A DNA stretch of 64,000 bases from Benincasa hispida (taxonomy: Eukaryota; Streptophyta; Magnoliopsida; Cucurbitales; Cucurbitaceae). Shown here piece after piece: positions 32,170 to 44,639 of this stretch. Every line of letters starts with the position of its first letter. Position 1 is the stretch's first letter. The position numbers were made by a program, and so were the translations under genes. The notes under the pieces were generated by a model. It worked only from the letters and a program-made list of their open reading frames with translations. It made no database searches and was not told the origin of the DNA. Location of the stretch: assembly GCF_009727055.1 (NCBI RefSeq), contig NC_052354.1, forward strand, positions 54,845,713 to 54,909,712, in the 5' to 3' direction.

Positions 32170-34800
32170 CTTGAAGAAATGCAAGACTTACCTATTGGTT
32201 ATCTGGAACTAGGTATATTATTCCAGCTTCAAGGATTTTGATGATTTCCTTATGAACTATTTCTTTCGGTGTTGGATCAAGTCTTTTTTAAGGTTAGACG
32301 ATGGCCTTGGCTTCGTCTTCTAGAACAATCCTATGCATATATAAGGAAGGACGTATCCCTTTATATCATACAAAGTCCACCTGATTGCCTTTTTGTAGAT
32401 TTTCAACGTTTCCACTAAGGTGCATTCTTGAGAAGACGTGAGTTCTTTAGAAATGATAATTGAAAAATCATTCTCATCTCCGAGAAAGACATACTTAGGT
32501 GTAAAGGAGGAGCCTTAAACTCAATCCCTTGTACCTGAGATTCAACAATATCCTTATTAGAAGAATTATTATTCAAGTCAAAATCATTAGAAGTAAGTAA
32601 AAAATTAATTGAAGAGTCATAATCATCAAGATCAATAGAGAGGGCAACCAAACAATCAAAATTTTCATCAATAGACAGTAATAGTTCATCAAACATATCA
32701 TATGTGCCTATGGAGCAAAGAGAAAACACTCCTCCGAAAATTTCATGGCATCATATATATTGAATGACTTTACTTCTCCATCAAACTAACAAAGACCCTT
32801 TATCTACATCAATTCTAGTTTTTACAGTTTCCATGAAGGGTCTTCCAAGTAAAATATTAGAAGAAGAAGTAGTGTAATGTTCATCTATTTTCAAGATATA
32901 AAAGTCAATGGGAAAAATCAATTCACCTACTCTCAACAAGACATCCTCAACTATGCCTAGAGGTTGTATGTATAACCTATCGATAAGTTGTATGCAAACA
33001 TTAGTTTTTTTATAGGCCATTCAATTTTAGGTCTTAATAAACATGGTAAGACATAACATTTATTGAAGCACCTAAATCTAGCATAGCATGAGTAATAACT
33101 TTATCTCCTATTTTGTATGACAAGGTAAACATTTCAAGGTCTCTACATTTTTTAGGCATGTCTTTCTTTAATAGAGTAGATACATTTTTACTAACTGTTA
33201 CTCTCTCATCTTCCTTCCCTTATCTTTTCTTAGTACATAAATCTTTCAAAAATTTAGCACACCTAGGTATTTGTTGAATATCATTAAGCAAAGGGATGTT
33301 GATTTGTACTTTTTAAACATTTCAATAAGTTCTAAATTTGCATCTTCTCCCTTAGGCTTTGCTAATCTATTAGGGAATGGTGCCTTAGGTACATACGGTT
33401 CTACTTTAGGAGGGGAGTAATCACATATCTTGGGAAAAATTAAAGTTTCCTTTGGTTCACTTACTTCGCTCTCTTGTTCATTCAATATCTTTTCTTGCTT
33501 CTTAGAAGATGATTGAATTGGGTTTGCATCTTGAGAGGAGGAGGAGGAGGAAATCTCCTTTCCACTTCTGAGAGTGATTGCACTTACATTTGTGTGCTCC
33601 AGTTGGGCGGGAAGCTTTTTGGAGGACTTGCTCTCAAGTTTGCTTACCATGGTCGCTAGTTGGATTATTTAAGTGCCCAAGTTTGAGAAGCCTTATCTTG
33701 TTTCTTGTTGAAAGGATTTGGTTTCTTGTTGGAGTTAAATTTGTCTTTTTGCAATCGATAGAGTTCCTGTTGAAATTTTAAAGAGTGCTCAGCTAGGGAT
33801 TTTACAACATCCTCTAAAGACATACATGAGAAAGATGATGAGAAAGAATGATTCTGATTTTCAATTTGTCCTTGAGATCCCCACTTGAAGTTAGGATAAT
33901 CTCTCCACTATTGATTATAGGTTTACCCATGCAAATCGTACTTCCTTTGGAAGCCTCCTATTGCATTCACTTGAGTTTGTGGGCAAGCCTCGGAAGTATG
34001 TCCGACTACTCCACATGCTCCACATGTCTTAACTTGAGGGAGGCCGCCTTGGGCAACTTGTGTAAAAAAAGAAACTAGGTTAGAAACTTGTGTTCTGAGC
34101 TCACTTACCTCATTGGATTGAGCAACATTGTGATCGAGAGTCCTTATCCCAAAATTTTGAGAGTTTTTCGTCATAGTGGATATGAGTTGACTAGCTTCAG
34201 TGAGCATCTTGTCAGCAAGAGCCCCTCCGGTGACAACATCAATGTTGCTTCTCTTCAATGGAAGTAAATTTGAATAGAAATATTGAATTCGATTCTATTC
34301 AGAAATTTGATGATGAGGAAATGAAGTACAAAGTTGTTTATATCTTTTCCAATATTCATAAAGTGATTTTCCTACAACTTGCTCAATGTCATATATTTCT
34401 TTTCTTATATTATGAGCTTTAGATGCTGGAAATTTCTTTTTCAAACCACTCTAAGTAGTGATGGGTCCCGTCGGCAAGTAGTACAACTAATCTTTGGCCA
34501 CATCCTTCAAAGAGAATGGAAATGCCCTAAGATTAAGTTGTTCTTGAGTTACCCCGTGCGGGCCATTCCATCACATACTAGATGAAATTCTTTCATGTGT
34601 TTGTGCGGATCTTCGCCGGGTTGTCCTCTAAATGTAGGCAAGAGATGCACAAGTCTCAGTTTAAGTTCGAACAAAACGGTAGTCTCCGGGTATACTATGC
34701 ACAATGTTTGTTGGTTGTAATCTGGCTTTGCAAGCTCGCGCAAGGTTTGCTCCCTTGCTTCTCTCATGATGTTTGTTTGTGTTGGTTCCTCTTCTCGATC
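32170..34800 (-). pseudogene. Ty3/gypsy (Athila-like) gag-protease-RT remnant
   Basis: Read from high to low coordinates, pieces appear in the normal gypsy order. 34767-34549 is a gag segment (LLPTFRGQPGEDPHKHMKEF). 34258-33923 includes a zinc knuckle CGACGVVGHTSEACP (C-x2-C-x4-H-x4-C). 33650-33246 is a linker. The protease active-site motif DLGAS is near 33065-33082 and the protease C-terminal ILLGRPFMETVKTRIDV lies in 33020-32781. Another linker follows at 32729-32415, and the start of reverse transcriptase (KEIVHKEIIKILEAGIIY) is near 32290-32210. The rest of pol is missing where the LINE fragment begins. Many frameshifts and stops show that it is dead. DLGAS instead of DTG/DSG is usual for Athila-type proteases as far as I know. 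Confidence 0.75.
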
Positions 34801-35019
34801 CTCAAAAGCTTGTTCTTCAAGTTCTTCTTCTCTTCCTTTGTTCTTTTCCTTTGAAATCGCCTTTCCTCATGGTCAATATCTACAATTAAATCACAAAGTA
34901 TACTCTGAGAGGAGTGGGTCAAGCGCAAAAGGAAATCTAATCACACTAACCATTTTTGGGTTTATTATTTCCATTCTTTCTTTTTAAAATAGGATTCAAA
35001 ATTCAAAAGCCAATTGATC

Positions 35020-35040
35020 GATTCCCCAACAACGAAGCCA
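35020..35040 (-). other. Decayed tRNA-Asp-type primer-binding site
   Basis: On the minus strand TGGCTTCGTTGTTGGGGA is a degenerate form of TGGCGCCGTTGCCGGGGA. It sits between the gag remnant and the LTR that starts at 35044, as expected for a minus-strand gypsy element. Confidence 0.6.
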
Positions 35041-35043
35041 ATT

Positions 35044-36510
35044 TGTTTTAGCTAAAAATAGTGTCATTAGTTCAACTTAACCAAAAATAAATAAAATTTG
35101 TAAAGCACGTACAACAACTAATACTAACACGTAGTAATAGTGGAAACACGAGCTCGATCCTCAGGGAACCTATATTAATTATCAAATGAGTTTGTTGGTT
35201 TTAGAAAAACTAAGTAAAAGTAAAAGCAAGAATTTATATGAATTTTTAGTAATGGGATTGATATGAGAGAGAGCTTTGAGAAATTCAATGAAAAATAATC
35301 TTGGGGATTTTATGTTGAATAATCTAATTCCATTATTGACTTAATTGATTCTATCTAATTTAATTATTCCATAATTCATTAAGGGCTAGGTCCTAATGTC
35401 CTATTGTCCTAATTAGTTAACTAACCTAAATTGGTCAATTAATAGCCAATTAACATAATTGATCAATTAACCCTAATTTGGTTCATAATTGCTTCCTAAA
35501 GATATTTCACAATTAATCCCTAAATTGCATTAATTTCTTGGGTTTTCTTAACTATGGAATTCTTGAAATTAAGAAGACTAAAATTAAGATTGATTAATTT
35601 GAATGTTCTAAACTAGCAAATCTTTTCAAGAAAATAGGAAAAAGTCCAAATTCTCATTCAAGATTACTAGTTCTTGCAACCTAATTAAAATTTGCTATAG
35701 AGCTATGTAATTTTGCATACAAAAACCTAAAAAAATTGAGTTGTCAATTCAATCTTTAAAAGATTTTATTCAAATTTTAGCAATAACATTCAAGAACAAC
35801 AAATTGTAAGAAGAAAATTAAAGAAACGCCTCAAGAATTGATTAATCAAACATAATCCCCAAGAAAAGAACTTACCTACTCATGGAGAGGGTAAATATTC
35901 AAGCAATCTATTGAATCTTACATCAAAATGTATATAGTTTGAAGGATTAAAAATAATCTCTCAAAAAATATACAGAGAATAGCTCTCTAATTTCATCAAA
36001 ATTGGTATCTCTCTCGTTCTCCACACTCTAATCTCACTTCCAAAACCAATCAATCTCCCTATTTTATTGAGAAAAATTGAATTTTTAACCTCTATAGGTC
36101 GCAACATTGCAGCGCTCAATGTCAGCGTTGCAATGCTTGCTTGCGCAAGGTGCAACACGCTTTTTTTTTCTTTTTTTTTTTCCCATCAACCTACGTAACA
36201 TTGTAACGCTTTGGTATACTGTTACAACGCTACCCTGTTTTACAGCAAATTGGCATCGAGACAGCATCAAGTCTTCACAAATTCTAGCATTGCAATGCTG
36301 CTTTGATGGCAAAATAGTAATTTTATCGACTTATTCTAATTAGGTGATTTTTGGCTTGTTTTTGTTTCTTTTAGCTCCAAACTTCTTCCAATTACTCCAA
36401 AGTACTTTTGGGACTATTTTACCAATAAAATTGGGATTTAAGAAAATTAATAGTATAAAATAAGGGAGTTAATATGTAAAATATAGCTCTTTTCAAAACT
36501 AGCTCATGAA
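35044..36510 (-). repeat. 5' LTR of the gypsy element (family W)
   Basis: The inner edge is TG at 35044 next to the primer-binding site. The outer edge near 36510 is estimated from similarity to the LTR at 55051-56520, for example shared GCATTGCAACGCT-type motifs (36100-36310 here, 55255-55500 there) and a shared GATC-TGTACTTGCT-like end. Length of about 1.47 kb agrees between the two copies. Confidence 0.6.
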
Positions 36511-36655
36511 CGACCCGAACTTAAAATTATAGACTCATTTGCAGAAATAAATGCCCAAAACAACTAAGCCCTTAAAATTTGATCAAATAAAACAACAATT
36601 TAGTAAATCAAAGTACCAAACTTCGAAAACATCTATTATGCAATTTCCCAAAAAT

Positions 36656-36925
36656 AAAAGTCCACTAAAGACCCGCAACTGCACTCTTCGCGTTGTAGAT
36701 ATATTTATATGTCTATGGATATTTCTGGTCATCAATAAGTCGACCCTTTACAAATTGCTCGTAATTACAACTGGGTCAAATTACCGTTTTACCTCTGTAA
36801 TTACTTCTTTCTCCTTAAGTCCCATTGATCCTTTAATGAACAATCTGTTTATGGTCCTTCCATAAACAAATCCCTCTTGAATCAACGAGAGGGAGAGAGC
36901 CCTTGTTCAAGACTTGCAGTCAGCA
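36656..36925 (+). repeat. Fragment of LTR family X
   Basis: The segment begins CCACTAAAGACCCGCAACTG and matches 53253-53520, the middle of the solo LTR at 52027-54166, including the AATGAACAATCTGTTTATGG and GAGAGGGAGAGAGCCCTTG blocks. Neither LTR end is present. Confidence 0.65.
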
Positions 36926-37300
36926 CTTAGTAGACATAAACCAAACAACAAGCATGAAATAACAAACAAGCCTCTTAAGTAGAAATCTAATCACTCAAGC
37001 GTTCTAAAGCTCTTCTAAATGAATCCTAAAAGTTCCTTAGGCAGCCTTAAACCTCAAATAAAGCACTTCAAATAAAATATAACAAAACCAAGTATGTTGG
37101 TGAGTTAGAACTGATTTTACAGCACCCTAAGTCAATTCGAAAAGCTCTAAACGGAGTCCTAAGGTAGAGAACTCACCAAGAAAACTTTGTTTCCTTATCA
37201 ACTGATTAGTTCTGATACTCTTCCAAACCTACAATATAAGCTTCCAAATGTTAAAGACTAGTCTAAGCAACCTTAATCCAGTTTAAAAAGGAGTTCAAAG
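36926..37300. other. Repeat-like DNA, unassigned
   Basis: A block of this region (AGTTCGAAAAG-like and TTCAAAGT-TC-like phrases around 37130-37300) resembles 48940-49040. I cannot assign it to an element. Confidence 0.35.
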
Positions 37301-37304
37301 TCTC

Positions 37305-37448
37305 CAGGGTTAGAGAATTTATATAGCGCATTACTCTAAACCCTAGAATCATAATTGTAAATAATGAAAAATAAATAAATATGCTAAATATGAATTCTGA
37401 ATAGGTTGGTTGTTCGAAGCGCCAATAAATATATTCAAGGCATTCTCT
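37305..37448 (-). repeat. Truncated 3' LTR of the copia element
   Basis: The segment GGTTAGAGAATTTATATAG ... TTGGTTGTTCGAAGCGCCAA ... ATTCAAGGCAT matches 45624-45738, the outer part of the 5' LTR. The rest of the 285-base LTR is missing on the left, so the element has lost this end. Confidence 0.6.
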
Positions 37449-38160
37449 TCCAGATAACAGATGTACCAGATGCAACATAAATCAACATTGGCAGACGTAC
37501 GCAGACTTCTCCCTCATGCCTCAAAGTGTCCCACAAAGGGGACCAATAACAATTTAAAACATTCAGCAAGTCCAAATAATGTTGAGATTTGCCTTGTGGA
37601 ACTGGTTTGGTGAACATATTAGCAGGGTTATCAGGAGTACCAATTTTCATCACTTTAACTCTTTGCTTACCTCTTAAGAAGAGATATCTTACATCGATGT
37701 CCTTAGTTCTCTCATGATGAACTTGATCCTTGGCTTGGCATATTGCACTCAAACTATCACAATATATAATAGCTTGGCCATGATGTAAACTAAGATCTCC
37801 AACTAACCCCGTCAGCCATATTTCCTCTTTAGCAGCTTCTGTCATGGCCATGTACTTTGCTTCGGTAATAGACAAAGTATCTGTAGGCTGTAAGGTTGCC
37901 TTCCAACTAACAATAAAACCATCTAGAGTGAACATATAGCCAGTCATAGACCTCCTATTGTCAACATTTCCAACATAGTCAGAATCAGAATAACTGTTCA
38001 CCAAACACTTTGTGTCATTCCCATAAACGAGACCAACATCAGACATACCTCTTAGGTAACGAAAAATCCTTTTAACAACTTGCCAATGCTTCTTCCTAGG
38101 TTGGCCCATGAACCTGCTAACAACACTAACATCATGGGCAAGATCAGGCCTAATACAGAC
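37435..38160 (-). pseudogene. Copia RNase H and end of reverse transcriptase
   Basis: The minus-strand ORF (38109-37435, 224 codons) is the copia RNase H: MGQPRKKHWQVVKRIFRYLRG leads in, SYSDSDYVG carries the first Asp, TEAKYMAM the Glu, and YCDSLSAICQAK the next Asp. Upstream, to about 38160, the frame reads CIRPDLAHDVSVVSRF, the end of the RT. The rest of the RT lies 3.9 kb away at 42027 and beyond, because LTRs are inserted between them. This part of the element is the least damaged, but it cannot be expressed as part of an intact polyprotein. Confidence 0.85.
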
Positions 38161-38627
38161 TATAGTATACGAATAAGGGTGGGTACCTTATTCTGGTAAA
38201 ACTCGCAGTTTGTATTGTTAAACATATTCTATTATCAATAAAGATGTTATTGACGTTTATTCAATAAAACTGTTGTTGAATATGTAAATTACACTTGTAA
38301 AGACTAAATCTAATAAACTAAATATAGATGACTATTATATGAATACTTGAACTTTATGTGGAGACATAAGAGTAGATCAAGTTCAGTAAATAACAAAACG
38401 GTCTATAGTATATGAATAAGGTTGAGTACTTTATTCTGGTAACACTATTGGTTGCGACCCACTTTGTAGTTGTTACAATTTGTTATATGTGCTACAACTA
38501 AAGTCATCCTGATTCGTTCATGTATTGACATGAGGAGCGGGAGCGTCCAATGCAATGAGTTCACATAAGATCAGACCAAGAAATAAGTCACTCTTACTTT
38601 ATAACGTTGTTTACTGTTTAAGACTAA

Positions 38628-40381
38628 TGATAGCTCGTAGAAATACAAGCTATTGTTACCTTTTACTTAGAATTATGAGGGCTAATAAGCAGAATATGCA
38701 TTAATAATACAAAGGTTCATGTGGAAAAGTGAGCTTGCATCGATCAACACTGAAAATTCTCACTAACCTTATATCATGCATTATCATGCATCAAAGTGTA
38801 TTTTTGTAGTCATTGTAGGAATCGATCGCACACATTGATCCTAGACCATCGCAAAGTTGATCGCACGCGTTGATCCTAGAACATTGCAAAGTTGATCGCA
38901 TGCGTTGATCTTCATGAAGACCAGTTCGTCGCATGAAATGCTATAACTACAGAACAATAGCCATGATAAGAGGACGATTGCAAGGTGGGTGGAATGCGTT
39001 GATACTTCAAGAAGAAACAATCATGAACGCATACCTTGGGAGTATCAACAAGATAAGTTGATGTTGACATTGCCCATACTGCGACAAAGGTAGCAGTGAG
39101 GCAGAATGCAATCATGAACCCTGTCGGCGTTTAAGCTCTATGAATAGCACCTTGTACCTTCACTTCAAAGCATCCGAGCTTCTGCCTTAAGGTAGATGCT
39201 TGCGATCATAGATGAGAGCATGAGCGAGATTTTGTTTGAGGATTCTTNNNNNNNNNNNNNNNNNNNNNNCGAGCTTCTGCCTTAAGGTAGATGCTTGCGA
39301 TCATAGATGAGAGCATGAGCGAGATTTTGTTTGAGGATTCTTCACCTCCACAACCCATTCCGAGTGACGACTAGAGTTTTCGTCGGAGATAGAGCTCGAG
39401 AGAGACTTGTCCATCATCCATCCATGGCGCCACCAGCAGCCTTGATGCATTTTGGATGAAAAAAAAGAGATTGTTTTCATCTAGCTTTCCATTTCTCCTC
39501 TTGTCTCTATATTGTATTACATTTTGGCTTAAGACATTAATACATTTTGTAATTAATGCATATCTTAATTCCTTCAATGCCATCTTCTTCATCTTCTTCA
39601 TCTTTGTCATCGTTTACCTTCATCGTTTAATTATCAAAGGCGGTCACATACTCAATCGTGTAGCCTAGAGATAGGACGCATGTAGCAACCCACTGAGAGG
39701 TGTGCGTCATGCGAGTATAGTGAGTTAATCCTCTTCACTTGGTGTGAGGCTGTAGCAATGCTTATCTATAGGCTATTGCAATGCTTGTCTATGAGCTGAT
39801 TAGCCGCAACTAATCGCCTAAGAGGGTGGGTAGTGGAACACACTAAAGTAAAGTATGCATTGTTCCTAGAGATAGGCACGATCTTATGCTCGACGCAACC
39901 ATACATTATAGAGATTTAAGCATGCGGCTAGCCACTGAGAGGTGCGCGATGCGTTAGTGTGGCGAGCTGAGATTACTCGAGCGACCTAACATAATGAACA
40001 TTAGTATGCATTAACGACTGCTGCATCTCTATCAATTCTCATAGTTAAACTTCCATTGCTCAATCTGTTTAGTTAGAAGTAGGAATAGCACATAATCCTT
40101 TACTTTTATCTTTTTACTTTTATTCATTGCCTTAAACGCATTACTTCACAAACATTGAGTTACGAGTCCCTATGTTCGACCTCAGATCATCCTGAGAAAC
40201 TTACGTTCTCGTTATACTTGGTGAGAAAGCGAGAAAACTTGTGGCAGGAACGTATGGTCATCACATACATGCTTAAACGCATATTTTATATTTTCTAATC
40301 CAACACATGACCATCGACGCATGGAGATCAACGCATAACATAAGTTGCATATTTATTTTCCTCTCTTTTTCCAACGTATCA
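38628..40381 (+). repeat. LTR family Y inserted in LTR X (solo LTR)
   Basis: The element begins TGATAGCTCG and ends CGTATCA, with TGATA/TATCA inverted termini. The flanks ACTAA (38623-38627) and ACTGA (40382-40386) are a 5-bp duplication with one transition. Its last 314 bases match the LTR end at the start of the window. The length of 1754 includes a 22-base N gap and a 73-base copied stretch. The sequence on both sides joins into LTR X. Confidence 0.75.
39175..39342. other. Assembly gap flanked by identical 73-base copies
   Basis: Bases 39175-39247 and 39270-39342 are identical, and the 22 bases between them (39248-39269) are N. In an LTR this old a perfect direct repeat at a gap is most simply a scaffolding error that placed the same sequence on both sides. 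Confidence 0.85.
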
Positions 40382-40602
40382 ACTGACTATTTCAAAGCGA
40401 TAATCTAGGTAACTTAACCTTAATCCTGAGCTAACTATAAAGTCATGTTTATTCATGATTATCCTTAGATTTTCATGAGTGAAGGTTGGTTCAATAGCGC
40501 CGGTTCAATAAGCCTCCCATTTCAGGGGTAAGATCGGATAGATAGCTGAGGACATAGGGTGTAAGATGAAATTCACTCCTACCCACTTTTAGGGATAGTA
40601 GA

Positions 40603-40840
40603 GAGGTTGTTCCCTTAAATGCTGACTTCGGGTCTTGAACAAGAGGCCCCACTCCCTCATTGGCTCAAGAGGGACTTGGTAAAGAGGTTGTTCCTTAAGT
40701 GCTGACTTCGGGTCTTGAACAAGAGGCCCCACCCTCTCATTGACCCGAGAGGGACTTGGTAAAGAGGTTGTTCCTTAAGTGCTGACTTCGGGTCTTGAAC
40801 AAGAGGCCCCACCCTCTCATTGACCCGAGAGGGACTTGGT
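40603..40840. repeat. Three tandem copies of an 80-base segment in LTR X
   Basis: Copies start at 40603, 40684 and 40764, each reading GAGGTTGTTCC-TTAA ... CTTCGGGTCTTGAACAAGAGG ... GAGAGGGACTTGGT. Copies two and three are nearly identical and copy one is diverged. The homologous place in the LTR at 52027-54166 has a single unit. Confidence 0.9.
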
Positions 40841-42026
40841 TTAATAATTGGATCGCAAGCCAATTGTTCATTAGAGGATCAATGGGACTTAAGGAGCAAG
40901 ATATAATCTCGGGGGTAAAACAACTATTGACCCAACCATTATTACAAACAACATATGAAGGGTTAACTTACTAATAATGGTTATATCGAGTAGACACAAT
41001 ATATCTACAGTGAGAAGAGTGCAACTATTGAACTTTAGTAGGGTGACTTGGTAGTTAACAAATGGTGGTTAATTAGGTTAAAGAGTTTAGTCGGTTAATC
41101 TCAGATCATTGGAATCCATGATCTGTAGGTCCATAAGGTCTCTCTATTAGCTCGTAAATCTTGGATTAATATATTAAGTGAATTTAAAGCGTTCAAATTC
41201 AATTTGAAGTGTTCAAATTTTAAATTAGGATTTGAATTTGAATTGTTCAATTTGAAATTAGGGTTTCGATATAATTAACATTTAATTTATCGAAATTAAA
41301 CGTAAAGAGAGAGTTTAAAATATTTAAATGTTGATTTAAATATTCAATACATGAATATGATTCATGTATGATATAGGTGTTTAATTAATTTAATATTTGA
41401 TATTAAATTATTATTTAATTAATTAAATTTTTTTAATTAATTAAAATAAAATTAATTTTCAATTTTCAAATTCAATTTTAGAAATTGTGTATTTGATTTT
41501 TTTAATTAAATTAATTGAAATTGGAAATTAATATTTGAGATAGTGGAAAAATCCATATTTTGAGTAGCCTAGTGGATTTTTCCACATTTGGACACCTATC
41601 CCACTTAGTGGACTTTGATGTACCAATCAACATTATAACTTGGTGCTTGCATGTATTAGATACATAAATACTTCAATTTTTGGAAATTGAAGAGAGAATT
41701 AGAGGTTGAACTTCAAAGTTTTTCAGCAGAAATTTATTTATGCTTAACCCTCTATAAATCCACCTCAATTCCCTTTATTCTAAGTTCCACCAATCCAATC
41801 CAAGTTGGAGAATAGTAGAAAAGATACTCTTGGTGGTCCACAGTTGATCTGCAGCTCAAATTCGTAGAGAGCAGCTTAGATTTCGTGGAAGTCTTCAAAG
41901 GTATAAGTTCTGAAACCCTTCTCTTTTGAAAGGTTATTTTATACATGCTTTCAGAACTTAAATTAAGTATAATCAGAGTGCTTATTGATTCTGATTTCTT
42001 CCACTGTGTTTATGTACTTTCCATCA

Positions 42027-43200
42027 CATCAAACTTCCTACTGTACTAGCATAAGAACTCGAGACATGTACTTCTCTTCAGCTTTAGACTGTGGTGAAAG
42101 CATAAATGACAAACGAGCATTTGTAGCACCGGGAGTATCTATAGGCTGAGATGATCACATACCAAACCTGGACAATATTTTCTGAATAGAACCTTTCTGT
42201 GATAAGAAGAGCTTATTCTTATCTCCGTCCCTATAAATCTCCATACCCAAAATTTTATGAGCAGCACCCAAATCCTTCATATCAAACTCAAAACTGAGAA
42301 GATTCTTCAATCTCAAAATATCAGACTTCGACTTTGCAGCTATGAACATATCATCTACATATAAAAGTAGATAAATCATCAAACTATCATCAACTTTGTT
42401 GTAATATACACAACAATCATACAGACTCCTGTTATAGCCAAGTCTAACCATATAGCTGTCAAATCGTTTGTACCACTGCTTTGGAGACTGCTTTAACCCA
42501 TACAAAGATTTCTTCAACTTGCAAACACAATCTTCTTTACCTGAATACTAAAACCCATCTGGCTGGGTTATATAAATATCTTCCTCCAACTTTCTATGTA
42601 AGAAAGTTGTCTTCACATCTAGTTGCTCAAGTTACAAATTCTGATGTGCTACTATAGATAGTAACACCCTGATAGAAGTATGTCTAACTACTAGTGAGAA
42701 GATCTCATTATAATCAACTCCTTCCCTCTGTGTGAACCCTCTAGCAACAACTAAAGCTTTATATTTATTGCCCTCTGAAGGTGATATTCCCTCTTTTTTT
42801 CTTGAAGACCCATTTATAAGTGACAAATTTTCTCTCCTTGGGCTGTTTAACTAATTCCCAAGTCTGAATTTTGTCAAGAGATTCCATCTCGTCCCCCATA
42901 GTAGCAAGCCACTGAGCAAACTCACTACATGACAGCTTCTTTATAGGTGGATGGCTCATGAGGATCTACCTCTTCAATAACCTGTAGCGCAAAAGTAACC
43001 ATATCTTCAAAACCATACCTCACAGGAGGTCTAAAACCAACTCTTCTAGCTCTGTCACAAGCTATACTTGGTTGATCTACTTGTGAGCTAGAAATCTCAG
43101 GAAAAACAACTTCTAATGTTTTAGGCACATTAGTTTCTGGTTGCACATCAGTTTTTTTTAGTAACGTGTTGATCTTATCCACCTTGATGTTGTAACTCAT
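42027..43200 (-). pseudogene. Copia reverse transcriptase (RVT_2), broken
   Basis: On the minus strand the pieces follow in order: a linker (43200-42925), TYKEAVM and the start of RVT_2 (42959-42765), VDYNEIFSLVVRHTSIR (42826-42632), then KKSLYGLKQSPKQWYKRFDSYM and the active-site YVDD (near 42347-42361) within 42517-42155, and SRFGM. After SRFGM a frame change leads to the MSRV...VGSLM region, where LTR X is inserted. Several stops and frameshifts interrupt it. Reverse transcriptase would copy the element RNA into cDNA in the cytoplasm. Confidence 0.85.
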
Positions 43201-43624
43201 TCACAACTGAAGTGAATTGCATCTCCACTTGTTTATCAATACTACTACTTTCTTCCACATCAGTAGACGTCACAAAAGGTTTCACAGTTGAGTTAAACAT
43301 AGAATTTTCATCAAATATCACATTCTAACTCTGTCCTCAAAACCCACAAATATACCCTTTTTAGCACCCAATTCTAATTTACCCTCATTAACATGATGTA
43401 AATAGTACAACAAAAAACTCTTAACAAAAAATAATCTGCAGGCTTACCAGACCACACCTCGTAAGGTGTTTTACAATCAATAGCTGTGTGAGGTCCATGA
43501 TTGATTAGATAACTTGATGTATTTACTGCGTATGCCTAAAACCTTATGGCAACCCTACATTAGAGAGCATGCATCTTGCTCTCTTCGATAACGTCTGATT
43601 CATACTTTCTACAATCCCATTTTG

Positions 43625-44450
43625 TTATAAAATATCCTTGACAGTGTGATAGCGAACAATCCCTCTAGCTTTAAAGAACTCATTAAATTCAGATCCACAG
43701 AATTCCAAACCATTATTAGTTCGCAGCCTTTTGATCTTCTTCCAAGTTTGATTTTCAATCAATATCTTCCGCTGCTTGAAATTCTTGAAGGCTTCACTTT
43801 TATGTTTCATCATAAAAATCCAAGTCATTATTGAGTAATAATCAATTATAGACATAAACTACCTACTGCCTTCAATAGATTCAACTCTGGAAGGTCCCCA
43901 ACAGTCTGAATGAATATAATCAAGTGTTCCTTTTGTACGATGAACACATCTTGGAAACTTGCTATGATTAAGCTTCCTAAATACACAATGTTCATAGAAT
44001 TCAAATCCTGCACCTTGTGCCACATAAAAGATCCATTTTTTTTTTTTTTACAGAATTTGCACCCCTTTTTCATTCATATGACCAAGTCTCATATGTCATA
44101 ACTTAGTCATATCATCCTTGTGAACAACAAATGATGCAACAACATCATAACCTGTTATTGTGGAACCTGATAGGAAATACAGTGTTCCACATTTTATGCC
44201 TTTCAGAACAACCTCAGAACCCTTGTAGACATACATTGCTCCACCTTTACCTTTAAAACTGTAACCCTTGCTATCGAGTACACTAAAGGATATCAAACTT
44301 TTCATCATTAATGGAACATGCCTAACCCCGTTTAAAGTGTAGAAGACACTACTATGTGTTCGTATCTTGACTGAATTGATTCCAACTATCTTACACATAG
44401 CACCATTAGCCTTGCTAACATTCCCTCCGTCTATTTATTGATATGTTAAG
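43625..44450 (-). pseudogene. Copia pre-integrase and integrase, catalytic Asp lost
   Basis: The minus-strand frame 44398-44096 is a GAG-pre-integrase region (LNGVRHVPLMMKSLISFSVLD). The zinc-binding HHCC part follows in broken frames (44073-43846), and 43855-43625 is the integrase core with SEAFKNFKQ and RTNNGLEFCGSEFNEFF. Plant copia integrases normally have RTDNG at that point, so the second Asp of the DDE triad is Asn here. The order integrase before RT marks the element as copia and not gypsy. Confidence 0.8.
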
Positions 44451-44639
44451 AACCACTCTCTATTTGGGTACATATGATAAAATGCCCTAGAATCACCACA
44501 TATCATCATAATGTGAATGTTCATTTACAACTAAAGCTAGATCTCCTTCAGAATCGATATCGACTTCTTTAGGATCAATCTCAACTTATGCAACAGAGGT
44601 GGATGCTTCCTTTTTGTCACTTTTTTCCTTATTTTCCTT

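Larger units (their letters stand above)
38161..42026 (-). repeat. LTR family X inserted in the copia element
   Basis: Read on the minus strand, the segments 38161-38622 and 40387-42026 together resemble the 2.14-kb solo LTR at 52027-54166: shared TTGAACT-TATGT-GAGACATAA, GTCTATAGTATA-GAATAAGG-TG and GAACAACCTGTTTGTGG-like blocks. Removing the nested LTR leaves about 2.1 kb. It splits the copia RT between VGSLM (about 42041-42027) and VCIRPDL (about 38160-38140). The left end is rearranged: a 60-base piece at 38161-38220 repeats sequence from 38404-38445. No LTR-internal genes are present, so it looks like a solo LTR. Confidence 0.65.
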
